DNA from: an uncultured Coriobacteriaceae bacterium
GTDB lineage: Bacteria; Actinomycetota; Coriobacteriia; Coriobacteriales; Eggerthellaceae
NCBI GenBank assembly: GCA_900552585.1
Contig: USAB01000008.1
Location: 1 to 33,109 of the forward strand
Reading direction: 5' to 3'
Length of the DNA stretch: 33,109 nucleotides
This document shows, piece by piece, positions 18,332 through 26,852 of the stretch; within the stretch, counting starts at the first letter, position 1, and each line of letters starts with the position of its first letter. The translations under genes and the position numbers were made by a program. The notes under the pieces are model-generated. The model did not search any database, had not been told where the DNA came from, and was given only the letters and a program-made list of their open reading frames with translations.

Positions 18332-18814
18332 CTACTCTTGCAACCCTTGGTCGTCTTCCTGGTAGATGCGCACCTTCGTTCCCGCTTCCTCAAGCATCTC
18401 CATGGACAGCTTGTCCGGATACGGATTTGCGAAGACGATTTCCTTGATGCCCGCATTGATGAGCATCTTCGCGCAGGTGATGCATGGTTGCGTGGTGATG
18501 TAGATGGATGCCCCGCAGATATCGATGCCGTAGCGCGCTGCCTGGATGATGGCGTTCTGCTCGGCATGCAGCCCGCGGCAGATCTCCTGCCGCTGCCCGC
18601 TGGGCACGCCCAGCTGCTCGCGCAGGCATCCGGTTTCGGCACAATGCCGCATGCCAGTGGGAACGCCATTGTATCCGGTTGCCAGGATGCGGTGGTCCTT
18701 CACCACCACGGCGCCCACAGCGCGCCGCAGACAGGTCGTTCGCGTGGCCACCTCATCGGCCAGCGTCATGAAATATTGGTCCCATGAGGGACGTTCTCCC
18801 GTTCTGGTCAGCAT
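18332..18814 (-). CDS. Deoxycytidylate (dCMP) deaminase family protein
   Basis: A 160-residue zinc-dependent cytidine/deoxycytidylate deaminase. The zinc and proton-shuttle motif HAEQNAI is at 83-89 and the second zinc motif PCITC at 110-114. The protein also has the extended ATGYNGVPTGMRHCAE region of dCMP deaminases, which supply dUMP for thymidylate synthesis. The ATG at 18814 has GGGAGG 4 nt upstream; a longer in-frame form to 18871 would run through the hairpin and is rejected. It lies next to upp, so the neighbourhood is pyrimidine metabolism. Confidence 0.93.
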   Translation of the reverse strand: MLTRTGERPSWDQYFMTLADEVATRTTCLRRAVGAVVVKDHRILATGYNGVPTGMRHCAETGCLREQLGVPSGQRQEICRGLHAEQNAIIQAARYGIDICGASIYITTQPCITCAKMLINAGIKEIVFANPYPDKLSMEMLEEAGTKVRIYQEDDQGLQE

Positions 18815-18835
18815 GCTGCCTCCCTTCGAAGCCGA

Positions 18836-18871
18836 TTGCGGATGGGCTCGGTGCACCACGCCCATCCGCAA
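18836..18871 (-). terminator. 12-bp perfect hairpin between upp and the dCMP deaminase gene
   Basis: Arms 18836-18847 and 18860-18871 are exact reverse complements with a 12-nt loop, starting 6 nt after the upp stop. There is no U-tract on the minus strand, so it may be a U-less terminator, an attenuator or an mRNA-stabilising end. Confidence 0.5.
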
Positions 18872-18876
18872 CTATC

Positions 18877-19521
18877 TTATATCGTTTCGAATATACGGTC
18901 GCCGGCATCGCCCAGTCCGGGCACGATATAGTCGTCCTCGTTCAGGCCCTCATCCAAGGCGCAGGTATAGATGCGTACCTCGGGATCGGCATCGAGTACA
19001 GCCTTCACTCCCTCGGGTGCGGCGATGAGCACAACCAGTTTGATATGGCGCACACCGCGCTCCCGCAACACGGAAATGGCGCGGACGGCCGTGCCGCCCG
19101 TTGCCAGCATCGGGTCCACAACGAACACGTGGTCGTGATCCGCAATGTCCACAGGCAGCTTGTCGTAGTATTCGACCGGCCTATGCGTCTGCTGGTCGCG
19201 TGCCATGCCCAAAAATCCCACGTGGGCATTCGGAAGCAGCTCCAACACGCCGTCGAGCATGCCGATGCCCGCCCTCAACACGGCCACGACGGACACCTTA
19301 TGGTGCGACAGCGTCTTGCAGTGCGCGGTGCTGATGGCGGTTTGCACATCGATATCGGACAGCGACATGTCGCGCGTGGCCTCGGCGCCCTCCAGTATCG
19401 TGAGCTGCTTCACCAGCTGGCGAAAACGGTTGCTGGGCGTCTCGACGGCGCGCAGCACGGCCAGGCGATCTTGGATAAGCGGATGGTCGACCACGGTCAG
19501 GCGGTCAGGCGTTGCAGCCAT
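18877..19521 (-). CDS. upp: Uracil phosphoribosyltransferase
   Basis: A 214-residue salvage enzyme that makes UMP from uracil and PRPP in the cytosol. The PRPP-binding loop VVDPMLATGGTA is at 134-145 and the C-terminal uracil-binding segment is YIVPGLGDAGDRIF, both diagnostic. The ATG at 19521 follows GAGGAGG; an in-frame extension upstream to 19785 would run backwards into glyA and its terminator and is rejected. It is followed by a strong hairpin and the dCMP deaminase gene. Confidence 0.96.
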   Translation of the reverse strand: MAATPDRLTVVDHPLIQDRLAVLRAVETPSNRFRQLVKQLTILEGAEATRDMSLSDIDVQTAISTAHCKTLSHHKVSVVAVLRAGIGMLDGVLELLPNAHVGFLGMARDQQTHRPVEYYDKLPVDIADHDHVFVVDPMLATGGTAVRAISVLRERGVRHIKLVVLIAAPEGVKAVLDADPEVRIYTCALDEGLNEDDYIVPGLGDAGDRIFETI

Positions 19522-19540
19522 TTTGTCCTCCTCACAGAGA

Positions 19541-19578
19541 AAGGGTATCCGGCCAAGCATAGAGCCGGATACCCCTTT
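19541..19578 (-). terminator. Intrinsic terminator after glyA
   Basis: GGGTATCCGGC and GCCGGATACCC (19543-19553 and 19564-19574) form a perfect 11-bp stem with a 10-nt loop, 35 nt after the glyA stop. The minus-strand tail is TTTCTCT. It separates glyA from upp. Confidence 0.75.
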
Positions 19579-19609
19579 GCCTTGCATTCGATCGTCGGAT
19601 GCGAACGCT

Positions 19610-20860
19610 TTACTTGAATTCAGGATACAGCGGATGGTTAGCCAGGATGGCGGAAACCTCCTGCGCCACGCTGTCAAGCTCAGCCTGGTCGTCATGGCCG
19701 AACACGGTGCGGGCGATGCATTTGCCCACCGTGTAGAACTCGTCCTGGTCCAAGCCGCGCGTGGTGGCGGCGGCGGATCCGACACGGATGCCGCTGGTTA
19801 CGAACGGAGACAGCTTCTCGTTCGGAATGGTGTTCTTGTTCACCGTCAGGCCGACGCGTTCCAACAGCGCCTCGGCATCCTTCCCGGTGACACCGGAAGG
19901 CGTAAGGTCCACCAGGCACAGGTGGTTGTCCGTGCCGCCGGAAACCAGACGCAGGCCGCCATCCGTCATGCCGCGGCCCATGGCTGCGCAATTCTTGACC
20001 ACGTTGTCGATATAGGTCTTGAATTCGGGCTTCAGCGCCTCGCCAAATGCCACAGCCTTGCCAGCGATGACATGCATGAGCGGGCCGCCCTGCGTGCCCG
20101 GGAACACGGCGCTGTTAATCTTCTTGTTCAGCTCCTCGCTGTTCGTCAGAATCATGCCGCCGCGCGGACCACGCAGCGTCTTATGCGTCGTGGTGGTGAC
20201 GATGTCGGCATATGGCACCGGGCTAGGATGGGCACCCGTGGCAACCAAGCCGGCAATGTGCGCCATATCCACCATCAGGTACGCGCCCACGCTATGGGCG
20301 ATATGGGCCATGCGCTCGAAATCGATGACACGCGGGTAGGCGGAAGCGCCGCCGACGATGACCTTCGGCTGGAATTCCTTTGCCTTCGCCTCCATGTCCT
20401 CGTAGTCAATGCGTTCTTCGTCGTTCAGACCGTACGAGACCACGTTGTACAGCTTGCCGGAGAAATTCGCCTTCGAACCGTGCGTCAGATGGCCACCGTT
20501 ATCCAGACTCATGCCCAGGATGGTATCGCCGGGCTTGATAATGGCGGCGTATGCAGCATAGTTCGCCTGTGCGCCGGAATGCGGCTGCACGTTCGCGAAC
20601 TTCGCACCAAACAGCTCTTTTGCACGGTCGCGAGCAAGGTCCTCGACGATATCGACCTTCTCGCAGCCGCCGTAATAGCGGTGCCCGGGATAGCCCTCGG
20701 CGTACTTGTTCGTCAGAACGCTGCCCATGGCTTCCATCACGGACGGGGAAACCACGTTCTCGGACGCGATGAGCTCGATGGTACCGCGCTGGCGATCCAG
20801 TTCCTGCTGGATGGCATCGGCCACAGCAGGGTCGGTCTGGGAGAGATAGGTCAGGGACAT
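19610..20860 (-). CDS. glyA: Serine hydroxymethyltransferase
   Basis: A 416-residue PLP enzyme that interconverts serine and glycine and loads C1 units on tetrahydrofolate. The PLP lysine is Lys227 in TTTTHKTLRGPRGG; IELIASENVVS and NKYAEGYPGHRYYGG at the N-terminus are the family signature. Length is normal for bacterial GlyA. The ATG has AGAAGGA upstream. It stands between rpiB and upp with its own terminator. I see no glycine riboswitch in the 106 nt upstream. Confidence 0.97.
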   Translation of the reverse strand: MSLTYLSQTDPAVADAIQQELDRQRGTIELIASENVVSPSVMEAMGSVLTNKYAEGYPGHRYYGGCEKVDIVEDLARDRAKELFGAKFANVQPHSGAQANYAAYAAIIKPGDTILGMSLDNGGHLTHGSKANFSGKLYNVVSYGLNDEERIDYEDMEAKAKEFQPKVIVGGASAYPRVIDFERMAHIAHSVGAYLMVDMAHIAGLVATGAHPSPVPYADIVTTTTHKTLRGPRGGMILTNSEELNKKINSAVFPGTQGGPLMHVIAGKAVAFGEALKPEFKTYIDNVVKNCAAMGRGMTDGGLRLVSGGTDNHLCLVDLTPSGVTGKDAEALLERVGLTVNKNTIPNEKLSPFVTSGIRVGSAAATTRGLDQDEFYTVGKCIARTVFGHDDQAELDSVAQEVSAILANHPLYPEFK

Positions 20861-20966
20861 GGAAATCCTTCTTTCTTAATGAGAGGGGTGTTGGCACGGT
20901 GTGCGCACCTGCCCATGCTAGCATTCGATGTTCCCCGCGCCGCGAACCGACGCGGAAAATGCATTC

Positions 20967-21416
20967 CTACAGCGGACGAGTGGCCTCAAGCGGCAGAATC
21001 TTCGCCAGGCGCTTCGCGTGACGCCCGCCTTCGAACTCCGTGTTCAGGAATGTATCGATAATCTTCTTGTTCGTTTCCAGGTCAACGAAGCGGCCGGACA
21101 GCGCCGCCACATTCGCATCGTTGTGTGCGCGCGCCAACTCCGCGAACTCCGTGCTGGTCAGATTCGCGCAGCGAATCTTCGGCAACTTGTTCGCAACGAT
21201 GGACATACCGATGCCGGTGCCGCAGATCAGAATGCCGCGGTCCGCGCGGTCGAACGCCACGTCCATGCCCACCTTGATGGCATAATCCGGATAATCCACG
21301 CGCTCGTCCGAATTCGGCCCGCGGTCGATGACCTCATAGCCCTTCTCCTGCAAGTAGGATACAAGCTGCTGCTTCTGCTCGAAGCCCGCATGATCGCTTC
21401 CGATGCTGATCCTCAT
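20967..21416 (-). CDS. rpiB: Ribose-5-phosphate isomerase B
   Basis: A 149-residue RpiB/LacAB-family sugar-phosphate isomerase of the pentose phosphate pathway. SDHAGF is at 7-12, the catalytic Cys65 lies in CGTGIGMS, and HNDANV with a following basic segment completes the phosphate site. The ATG at 21416 follows GAGGAGG. In-frame codons continue upstream to 21569 but would overlap glpK and lack a ribosome binding site. An allose- or galactose-phosphate role cannot be excluded from sequence alone. Confidence 0.93.
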   Translation of the reverse strand: MRISIGSDHAGFEQKQQLVSYLQEKGYEVIDRGPNSDERVDYPDYAIKVGMDVAFDRADRGILICGTGIGMSIVANKLPKIRCANLTSTEFAELARAHNDANVAALSGRFVDLETNKKIIDTFLNTEFEGGRHAKRLAKILPLEATRPL

Positions 21417-21513
21417 TCGCCGTTCCTCCTCTTCCCGCCGGCGCTGCAGCGGAATGTTTGCGCGGCACGAAACCGCCTGCTCATTCTTACATGGTGCATT
21501 GTAGTCGTGACCG

Positions 21514-23007
21514 TTAGTGCATGCGCGTTCGGTTGATGCACCGGTGCCAGCCCTCCAAAAGACCTTCACGAACGGCCGGATCCATATGCTCGCAGAAGCG
21601 AGTGCCCTCGCCCCGCAGGCTGCGCAGTTCGTCGCAGTCCTTCCAGAAACCTGTGGAGAGCCCCGCCAGGTACGCCGCGCCCATGGCCGTGCTCTCCGTG
21701 TTCGACGGACGAACCACCTGCACGTCCGAAAGGCGCGATTGGAACGTCATGAGGCTGTCGTTCCTGCTGGCGCCGCCGTCCACGGCAAGCGCGCAGATAG
21801 GCATGCCGGAGTCTGCCTCCATGGCGCCGATGAGGTCGTTCACCTGGTATGCCAGCGACTCCAGGCTGGCGCGCACGATATGTGCGCGGGTCGTGCCACG
21901 CGTCAGGCCGTATATGGCGCCGCGCGCCTGGGCATCCCAGTACGGCGCGCCCAACCCCGTGAACGCCGGCACCACGTACACGCCGCCTGCATCCGGCACG
22001 GAATTCGCCAGCAGCTCCACCTCGGCAACAGAATCCACCAGACCGGCTTCCTCCACGAGCCATTGGATAAGGGCGCCAGCCATGAAAACGCTGCCCTCCA
22101 GCACGTATTCGATATGGTCGACGGAAGGCGGCGTTGCCGCGATGCTGGTGACCAGGCCGTTTTGCGACGAAACGGCGTCCGCCCCGGTGTTCATGAGCAG
22201 AAAGCACCCGGTGCCATATGTGTTCTTCGCCTCGCCTGCGTCGAAGCAGCACTGCCCGAACAGCGCCGCCTGCTGGTCACCCGCGACGCCGCGTATGGGG
22301 ATGTCGCCCGCGATGCTGGGATGCGCCGTCCAGCCGAAATCGCCCGAGGAGGGGCGCACTTCCGGCAGCATATCCTGTGGGATGCCGAACAATCGGCACA
22401 ACCAGGGATCCCACGTGCCGGAATGGATGTCGAACAGCATAGTTCGGCTGGCGTTCGTGACGTCTGTGGCATGCACGCGACCGCCGGTCAGATTCCAGAC
22501 CAGCCAGCAGTCCACGGTGCCAAACAGCAAATCGCCGGCCTCCGCGCGCTCCCGCGCGCCGGGCACGTTGTCCAGCATCCACTTGATCTTGCTGGCGCTG
22601 AAATACGCATCCGGGACCAGCCCGGTGGTCTCCTTGATGCGCGTGCGCACAATCGGATCGGCGCAGATGCGCTCCACGATGGGAGCAGTGCGGCGGCATT
22701 GCCAGACAATGGCATGGCACAGCGGCTGGCCCGTGTTGCGGTCCCAGACTACCGTGGTCTCGCGTTGGTTCGTGATGCCGATGCTGTCGATGTCGGACGG
22801 CTGCAGGCCGTTGCGCACCAACAGGTCCGTGAACACGGACAGCTGCGTGGCAAGGATCTCCTGCGCATCGTGCTCCACCCATCCCGGCTGCGGAAAGTAC
22901 TGGTGGAACGGCGCCTGCGAGATATCCCTCACCGTACCGGCCTTGTCTATCAATACCGCGCGCGAACTGGTGGTTCCCTGATCGAACGCCACGATATAAT
23001 CCCTCAT
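21514..23007 (-). CDS. glpK: Glycerol kinase
   Basis: A 497-residue FGGY-family sugar kinase. FDQGTTSSRAVLID at the N-terminus is the phosphate loop, IGITNQRETTVVWD the second conserved segment, and GVAGDQQAALFGQCCF with KNTYGTGCFLL and GGASRNDSLM match GlpK. It phosphorylates glycerol with ATP to glycerol 3-phosphate. The ATG at 23007 overlaps the TGA of the upstream Sua5-family gene (ATGA) with GGGGAGG before it, so the two are translationally coupled. No glpF or glpD is in the window. Confidence 0.96.
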   Translation of the reverse strand: MRDYIVAFDQGTTSSRAVLIDKAGTVRDISQAPFHQYFPQPGWVEHDAQEILATQLSVFTDLLVRNGLQPSDIDSIGITNQRETTVVWDRNTGQPLCHAIVWQCRRTAPIVERICADPIVRTRIKETTGLVPDAYFSASKIKWMLDNVPGARERAEAGDLLFGTVDCWLVWNLTGGRVHATDVTNASRTMLFDIHSGTWDPWLCRLFGIPQDMLPEVRPSSGDFGWTAHPSIAGDIPIRGVAGDQQAALFGQCCFDAGEAKNTYGTGCFLLMNTGADAVSSQNGLVTSIAATPPSVDHIEYVLEGSVFMAGALIQWLVEEAGLVDSVAEVELLANSVPDAGGVYVVPAFTGLGAPYWDAQARGAIYGLTRGTTRAHIVRASLESLAYQVNDLIGAMEADSGMPICALAVDGGASRNDSLMTFQSRLSDVQVVRPSNTESTAMGAAYLAGLSTGFWKDCDELRSLRGEGTRFCEHMDPAVREGLLEGWHRCINRTRMH

Positions 23008-23654
23008 CGGAGGCCTCCCCTTTCCTCTGCCGGCCCTGCTGCGTTGACGGCATCCACCACCTGCTGCGCCGTTACAGCGCCTTGGCGCAGCACGTTCGGC
23101 ATGTCGCCCGTGCAATCCACGACCGTGGAGGGAACGCCGCTCTTCTGCTGCGCGTCATCCAATGCCACCGGCACACGGGATGCAAGCGCAGGGTCTATGT
23201 CTGAAAAACGCATGGGCGCCGGGTCGCCAGACGGATTCGCGGACGTGCAAGCAAGCGGCGATGCCGTCCGACTGATAATGCGAAGCACCAGCGAGTCGTC
23301 CGGCATGCGCAGGCCGATGGTGCGCTCTGCAGACGAGTACGCCAGCGGCACCTGTTCTCCCGCGCGAACGATCAGCGTCAGGGGGCCGGGCCAGTACCGT
23401 CGCGCCAGCGCGCGGGCATACGCGGGCACATCCGTTCCGAATACTTCCAAATCACCCACGCCGCCCACGAGCCAGGCGACGGGTTTCGAGAACGGCCGTC
23501 CCTTCAGACGGTACAGCACATCGGGTCCGTCTGCATACTGCGGCGCCACTGCCAGGCCGAATACCGTATCCGTCGGCAATATGACCGGTTCTCCGCGCCG
23601 CAGTGCAGCGACTGCATCATCTTCGCGCAACACGGCGCTGCCGTTATCGACCAT
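23004..23654 (-). CDS. Sua5/YciO/YrdC-family L-threonylcarbamoyladenylate synthase
   Basis: A 216-residue protein of the family that makes threonylcarbamoyl-AMP for tRNA t6A37. It has the opening PTDTVFGLA, KGRPFSKP at 51-58 (the KxRP-type nucleotide and bicarbonate site) and the CTSANPSG motif near the C-terminus. The C-terminal Sua5 domain is absent, so it is the short YrdC-like form. I chose ATG 23654 with GAGAGAGG upstream; an in-frame ATG at 23753 would add an Ala-rich tail with no such site. It overlaps glpK by 4 nt, an unusual pairing. Confidence 0.88.
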   Translation of the reverse strand: MVDNGSAVLREDDAVAALRRGEPVILPTDTVFGLAVAPQYADGPDVLYRLKGRPFSKPVAWLVGGVGDLEVFGTDVPAYARALARRYWPGPLTLIVRAGEQVPLAYSSAERTIGLRMPDDSLVLRIISRTASPLACTSANPSGDPAPMRFSDIDPALASRVPVALDDAQQKSGVPSTVVDCTGDMPNVLRQGAVTAQQVVDAVNAAGPAEERGGLR

Positions 23655-23825
23655 GATTGCACCTCTCTCTTCCCCTTTATCCGCGTTACCCGCTTTCGCC
23701 CGTCTGCCAAACATGCCCGTCCAGACGGCTGCTGCAGCGAATGGGACCGCCAAATACGACCGAAGCGCGCAGGAGTCGCAGGCACCGACAACCGAATGAC
23801 CGGCGAAGATGGCCTGCAGACCGGG

Positions 23826-25271
23826 CTACTTGTCCTTCGGCTCTTCCTTTTTACTGCGGCGGGGCAACTTCGGCGGCTCCATGTTCGCGATGGAATCGGG
23901 CGTGATGAGCTGATCGAACACCTGGCGGCGCGCATACAGCCACACCGCAAGCGCGATAACGACGATAGCCACCTTGATGGTGTCGTAGAACAGGAATTCC
24001 GCAGCCGCCACCAGCACCAGCAGGACCTCCGTGATGGCCCATGCCGTACGGAAGCGCATGACCAAACCCACGGCCAGCACCAGCAGGGCAATGCCCACCA
24101 CGATGAGCGTGGGGCCCATGAACAGGTCGCCGAAGCTGATCCACTCCACCAGCGCCTGGTAGGGCTCGAACAGCGACGGGATGAAGTTCAAGCCGATGTT
24201 CACCAGCCCGACGATACCCACCAGCGTGCCGGCGATCCAGCCAATGTCCTTCGCCTTCTGCTCCAGCGATGGGTTCTTCTTTCCTACGAAGAAGTCCGTC
24301 TGGGACAGCAGCAGCGCGCCGATGCCGAACGGAATCCAGAACATGACACCGCGGTAGACCAACGCGATCGTGGCACCAAGCGCCGCATCACCGCCTCCTC
24401 CGGCAACAGCCGCGATGATGACGGCTTCGACAACGCCGACTCCCTGGGGCGTGGGGCTCAAGATGACGGAGATGGCCGCCAAGGCGAATGCCGCAACAAG
24501 TACCGGCACATTCGTATAGCCGAAGGCGAAACCGACGGCGACCAGGCAGAGCATGTTCGTGATGGCGGAAAGCGACGCCCACGACACCGTCACGGCCGTG
24601 CCCTGCGGGTTATGCACCAGGATGCGCGCCGATTTGATGATGGAATCCGCCGTGGCGGAACCCCAAGCGGCAGGCAGGGAGCGATGGAAATGGGAGATAA
24701 TCTTGTTGATCCAGCGGTCCAGGAAGTCAAACAGACGGTACAGCAGGTCCGGCTTGAAGTAACCGATGATAAACATGCTGGACAAGATGGCCAGTGTGCC
24801 CGCCAGAAGCAGACCGCCTACGACGAACAGTACATTCACCGTGCCGCTGACCGTCATAGTTATAAAGCCGATGACGGAGATGACGAAGATGGCAGCGAAA
24901 TAACCGACCTGCGAAAGTATGGCACCGGACGTAGCGGTGCCCAGGCTTGCCCCCTTACGATGCAGGTCATCCACAATGAAGGCCACACCCGTCGCGCCGC
25001 CGAACAGGCAAAACGTATTGATGAACACAATGCTAAAAATCAGGACGATATTATCCCACAACGAGGTTTTATCGAATCCGATGGCAGAGAACGCCGTCTT
25101 ATACGACTCCGCCTGCGTCAAATGACGCACAAGCATGAGGATGACGGCGATGACAAGCGGCACCACGGCACCGGTGGCCAGCGCCGATGCGAAATCATTC
25201 AGCATGTCGGCGTTCGCAAGCAGCACACAGCAGGCCACGATGCACACTATGATGAGGATGGCTTTTTTCAT
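23826..25271 (-). CDS. Polytopic membrane protein of the LPG-synthase-like flippase domain family (UPF0104)
   Basis: A 481-residue integral membrane protein with about 11-13 hydrophobic segments. The conserved SPTPQGVGVVEAVI at about 272-285 corresponds to the P-x-G-x-G-x-x-E motif of the lysylphosphatidylglycerol synthase transmembrane region, also found in AglD-like proteins. No cytosolic aminoacyl-transfer domain follows, so it is not a full MprF; it probably moves or modifies a lipid. The C-terminus is charged (KLPRRSKKEEPKDK). A gap of 171 nt separates it from the Sua5-family gene; it is divergent from the J-domain gene. Confidence 0.85.
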   Translation of the reverse strand: MKKAILIIVCIVACCVLLANADMLNDFASALATGAVVPLVIAVILMLVRHLTQAESYKTAFSAIGFDKTSLWDNIVLIFSIVFINTFCLFGGATGVAFIVDDLHRKGASLGTATSGAILSQVGYFAAIFVISVIGFITMTVSGTVNVLFVVGGLLLAGTLAILSSMFIIGYFKPDLLYRLFDFLDRWINKIISHFHRSLPAAWGSATADSIIKSARILVHNPQGTAVTVSWASLSAITNMLCLVAVGFAFGYTNVPVLVAAFALAAISVILSPTPQGVGVVEAVIIAAVAGGGGDAALGATIALVYRGVMFWIPFGIGALLLSQTDFFVGKKNPSLEQKAKDIGWIAGTLVGIVGLVNIGLNFIPSLFEPYQALVEWISFGDLFMGPTLIVVGIALLVLAVGLVMRFRTAWAITEVLLVLVAAAEFLFYDTIKVAIVVIALAVWLYARRQVFDQLITPDSIANMEPPKLPRRSKKEEPKDK

Positions 25272-25371
25272 GCAGCTCTCTCAGGCATGGATGTCTGGCA
25301 GACTTTTCCGTTCATAACTTTGCAATCATAGCATCTTTACCGCAGGGTCCGCGTCGAATGCGGAACGTGAA

Positions 25372-25436
25372 CAACCCGTGAAGATATGACCGCAATACAA
25401 CCAGAAGCGCATTCGAGGAAATGGTCAACCCGTGAA
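25372..25436 (+). repeat. Pair of 11-nt direct repeats upstream of the J-domain gene
   Basis: CAACCCGTGAA occurs at 25372-25382 and 25426-25436, 54 nt apart, in the divergent intergenic region. It could be a regulator site; nothing else supports that. Confidence 0.4.
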
Positions 25437-25500
25437 AACTGCATGCGCACGCATCATTTCCGACGAAACCATGGACGAATTTCTATATAGTGTTTCGAAC

Positions 25501-26397
25501 ATGAAGAAGTCAGAAGCATTGAATATCCTGGGGCTCTCCGGCAATCCGACGGAAGAGGAAATCAAAAAAGCCCATCGCAAGAAAGTGATCGAAAATCATC
25601 CCGATCGCTTCCAAGACCCTGCCAAAAAAGCGGCGGCAGAAGAGCGCACGAAGCTGATCAACGAGGCGCGCGATGTGCTGGAACGCGGAAACTGGGACCC
25701 CGAGTTCAGCTCGACTTCCTATAACCGCCCTTACGGCAACCCGTACGGGAACCCCTATCGCGGCGGAGGCTACTACCGTCCAACGGGCGGTGGACAGAAC
25801 CAGGACAATCCCTTCGGGTTCGACCCGAACTTCTGGGTGCAATGGGAACAAGCCAGCCGCGGCAACGGAACGGACAGCGGGCAACATACTTACGACCCGT
25901 TCAACAACCCGTTCTCGGCGCAGCAGACCACTCAAAGCACCGCGGAACGCGCGAAGGCCGTAGCGGAACGCGATATGCGCATCGGGTTCGGCATGCTGGC
26001 AGTCAAGCTGGTGGCCTGCGGGCTGCTGGCGCTGCAGGGTGCCTGGCTCGGCGCCATGGTTGTATGGTCTATCCTGAGCTTCATCGTGGCAGGTTCGAAC
26101 CGCCTGGGCGGCAACGCAAGCGGCTGCTTGTGGCTGATCCTGCTGCCCCTGTTCATGTACTTCCCCACCATGATCGCCATCTTGTCCTACAACCAGAGTC
26201 CGGCGAACGTCCCCGTCATCGTGGCAGTGGCCATCATCTTCGTTTGGGGTCTGTACTACGATGTCCGTGACCTTCGCGAGGCCGTCCGCCGCTGGCGCGT
26301 GACCACGGGCAAGAAGTCTCCGGGCGAAAAACGCGCGGGCAAACGGCGTGCACGCAAGGAAGCCCGCGCCAAGAAAAAGGCCGCAAAGCAGAAATAG
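25501..26397 (+). CDS. Membrane-anchored J-domain protein
   Basis: A 298-residue protein. Residues 1-60 form a DnaJ J-domain with the HPD motif at 33-35 (ENHPDRF), which stimulates DnaK ATPase. A Gly/Asn/Tyr/Pro-rich linker covers about 70-140, then three or four transmembrane segments (about 162-182, 184-200, 208-229 and 236-253), and a very basic tail (from about 271). It is not DnaJ or CbpA, since zinc fingers and the client-binding domain are absent. The start is uncertain: ATG 25501 fits the J-domain edge but has no Shine-Dalgarno. ATG 25471 and GTG 25432 are in frame, the latter with GAGGAA 11 nt upstream. A terminator lies after the stop. Confidence 0.85.
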   Translation: MKKSEALNILGLSGNPTEEEIKKAHRKKVIENHPDRFQDPAKKAAAEERTKLINEARDVLERGNWDPEFSSTSYNRPYGNPYGNPYRGGGYYRPTGGGQNQDNPFGFDPNFWVQWEQASRGNGTDSGQHTYDPFNNPFSAQQTTQSTAERAKAVAERDMRIGFGMLAVKLVACGLLALQGAWLGAMVVWSILSFIVAGSNRLGGNASGCLWLILLPLFMYFPTMIAILSYNQSPANVPVIVAVAIIFVWGLYYDVRDLREAVRRWRVTTGKKSPGEKRAGKRRARKEARAKKKAAKQK

Positions 26398-26433
26398 CCT
26401 TCTTCGCCCAACGCCCGCTTCATCGGCAACACA

Positions 26434-26480
26434 AAAGAAGAACGGACAGCCTATCTGCTGCCCGTTCTTCTTTCATCCCT
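26434..26480. terminator. Bidirectional terminator between the J-domain gene and the 97-residue orphan
   Basis: AAAGAAGAACGG (26434-26445) and its exact reverse complement (26462-26473) form a 12-bp stem with a 16-nt loop. The A/T-rich outer arms give U-rich tails in both directions, matching its place between convergent genes. Confidence 0.8.
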
Positions 26481-26511
26481 ATTCTATTGTCCCCTGCCGT
26501 CTAACGCCCGG

Positions 26512-26805
26512 TCACTTCACCGATGGATAGAATGTCGCCTCATCGAACACCTGCTCGACGCACTTGCCGTCGATGAAGGGAAGCTGCAAAAATTCGCTTA
26601 CCGTGGGCACCAGATCGCTGCAATCGACATAATGGCCCTTGTCGTTTACCCGCGAGGTGTCCTGGGCACGCCAATGGTGCTCGTTCACATCGGTCAGATA
26701 GTACTCCCTGCCGGCAACCTCCATGTACGCAGAGTGATTCGCACGCAGATACGTGGCAAGATCATCGCGGGAGATATCCAAAGCCTGCTCAGCCTTAACA
26801 CCCAT
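26512..26805 (-). CDS. Small unrecognised protein, 97 residues
   Basis: I do not recognise a family. The protein is acidic and soluble-looking, with no signal peptide or membrane span. It contains aromatic/His-rich stretches (SAYMEVAGREYYLTDVNEHH) suggesting a small folded domain. The ATG at 26805 follows AAAGGATGG, and an extended -10 lies at 26841-26849 with a leader of about 29 nt, so it is a genuine single-gene unit with its own promoter and terminator. Its neighbours give no hint of function. Confidence 0.75.
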   Translation of the reverse strand: MGVKAEQALDISRDDLATYLRANHSAYMEVAGREYYLTDVNEHHWRAQDTSRVNDKGHYVDCSDLVPTVSEFLQLPFIDGKCVEQVFDEATFYPSVK

Positions 26806-26840
26806 GGCCCATCCTTTCGTACGGAGCCTCTCATGCTTCG

Positions 26841-26849
26841 ACTATAGCA
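26841..26849 (-). promoter_or_regulatory. Extended -10 promoter for the 97-residue protein gene
   Basis: The minus strand reads TGCTATAGT (TGn plus TATAGT). It starts just after the panC terminator hairpin and 29-44 nt before the ATG, the expected geometry. Confidence 0.5.
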
Positions 26850-26852
26850 AGA

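Noticed and set aside
19522..19785. Longer N-terminal form of upp
   Set aside because: It would read through the glyA terminator and overlap glyA, with no ribosome binding site; ATG 19521 has GAGGAGG.
20861..20966. Glycine riboswitch or similar leader upstream of glyA
   Set aside because: Only 106 nt separate glyA from rpiB, and I find no conserved riboswitch core.
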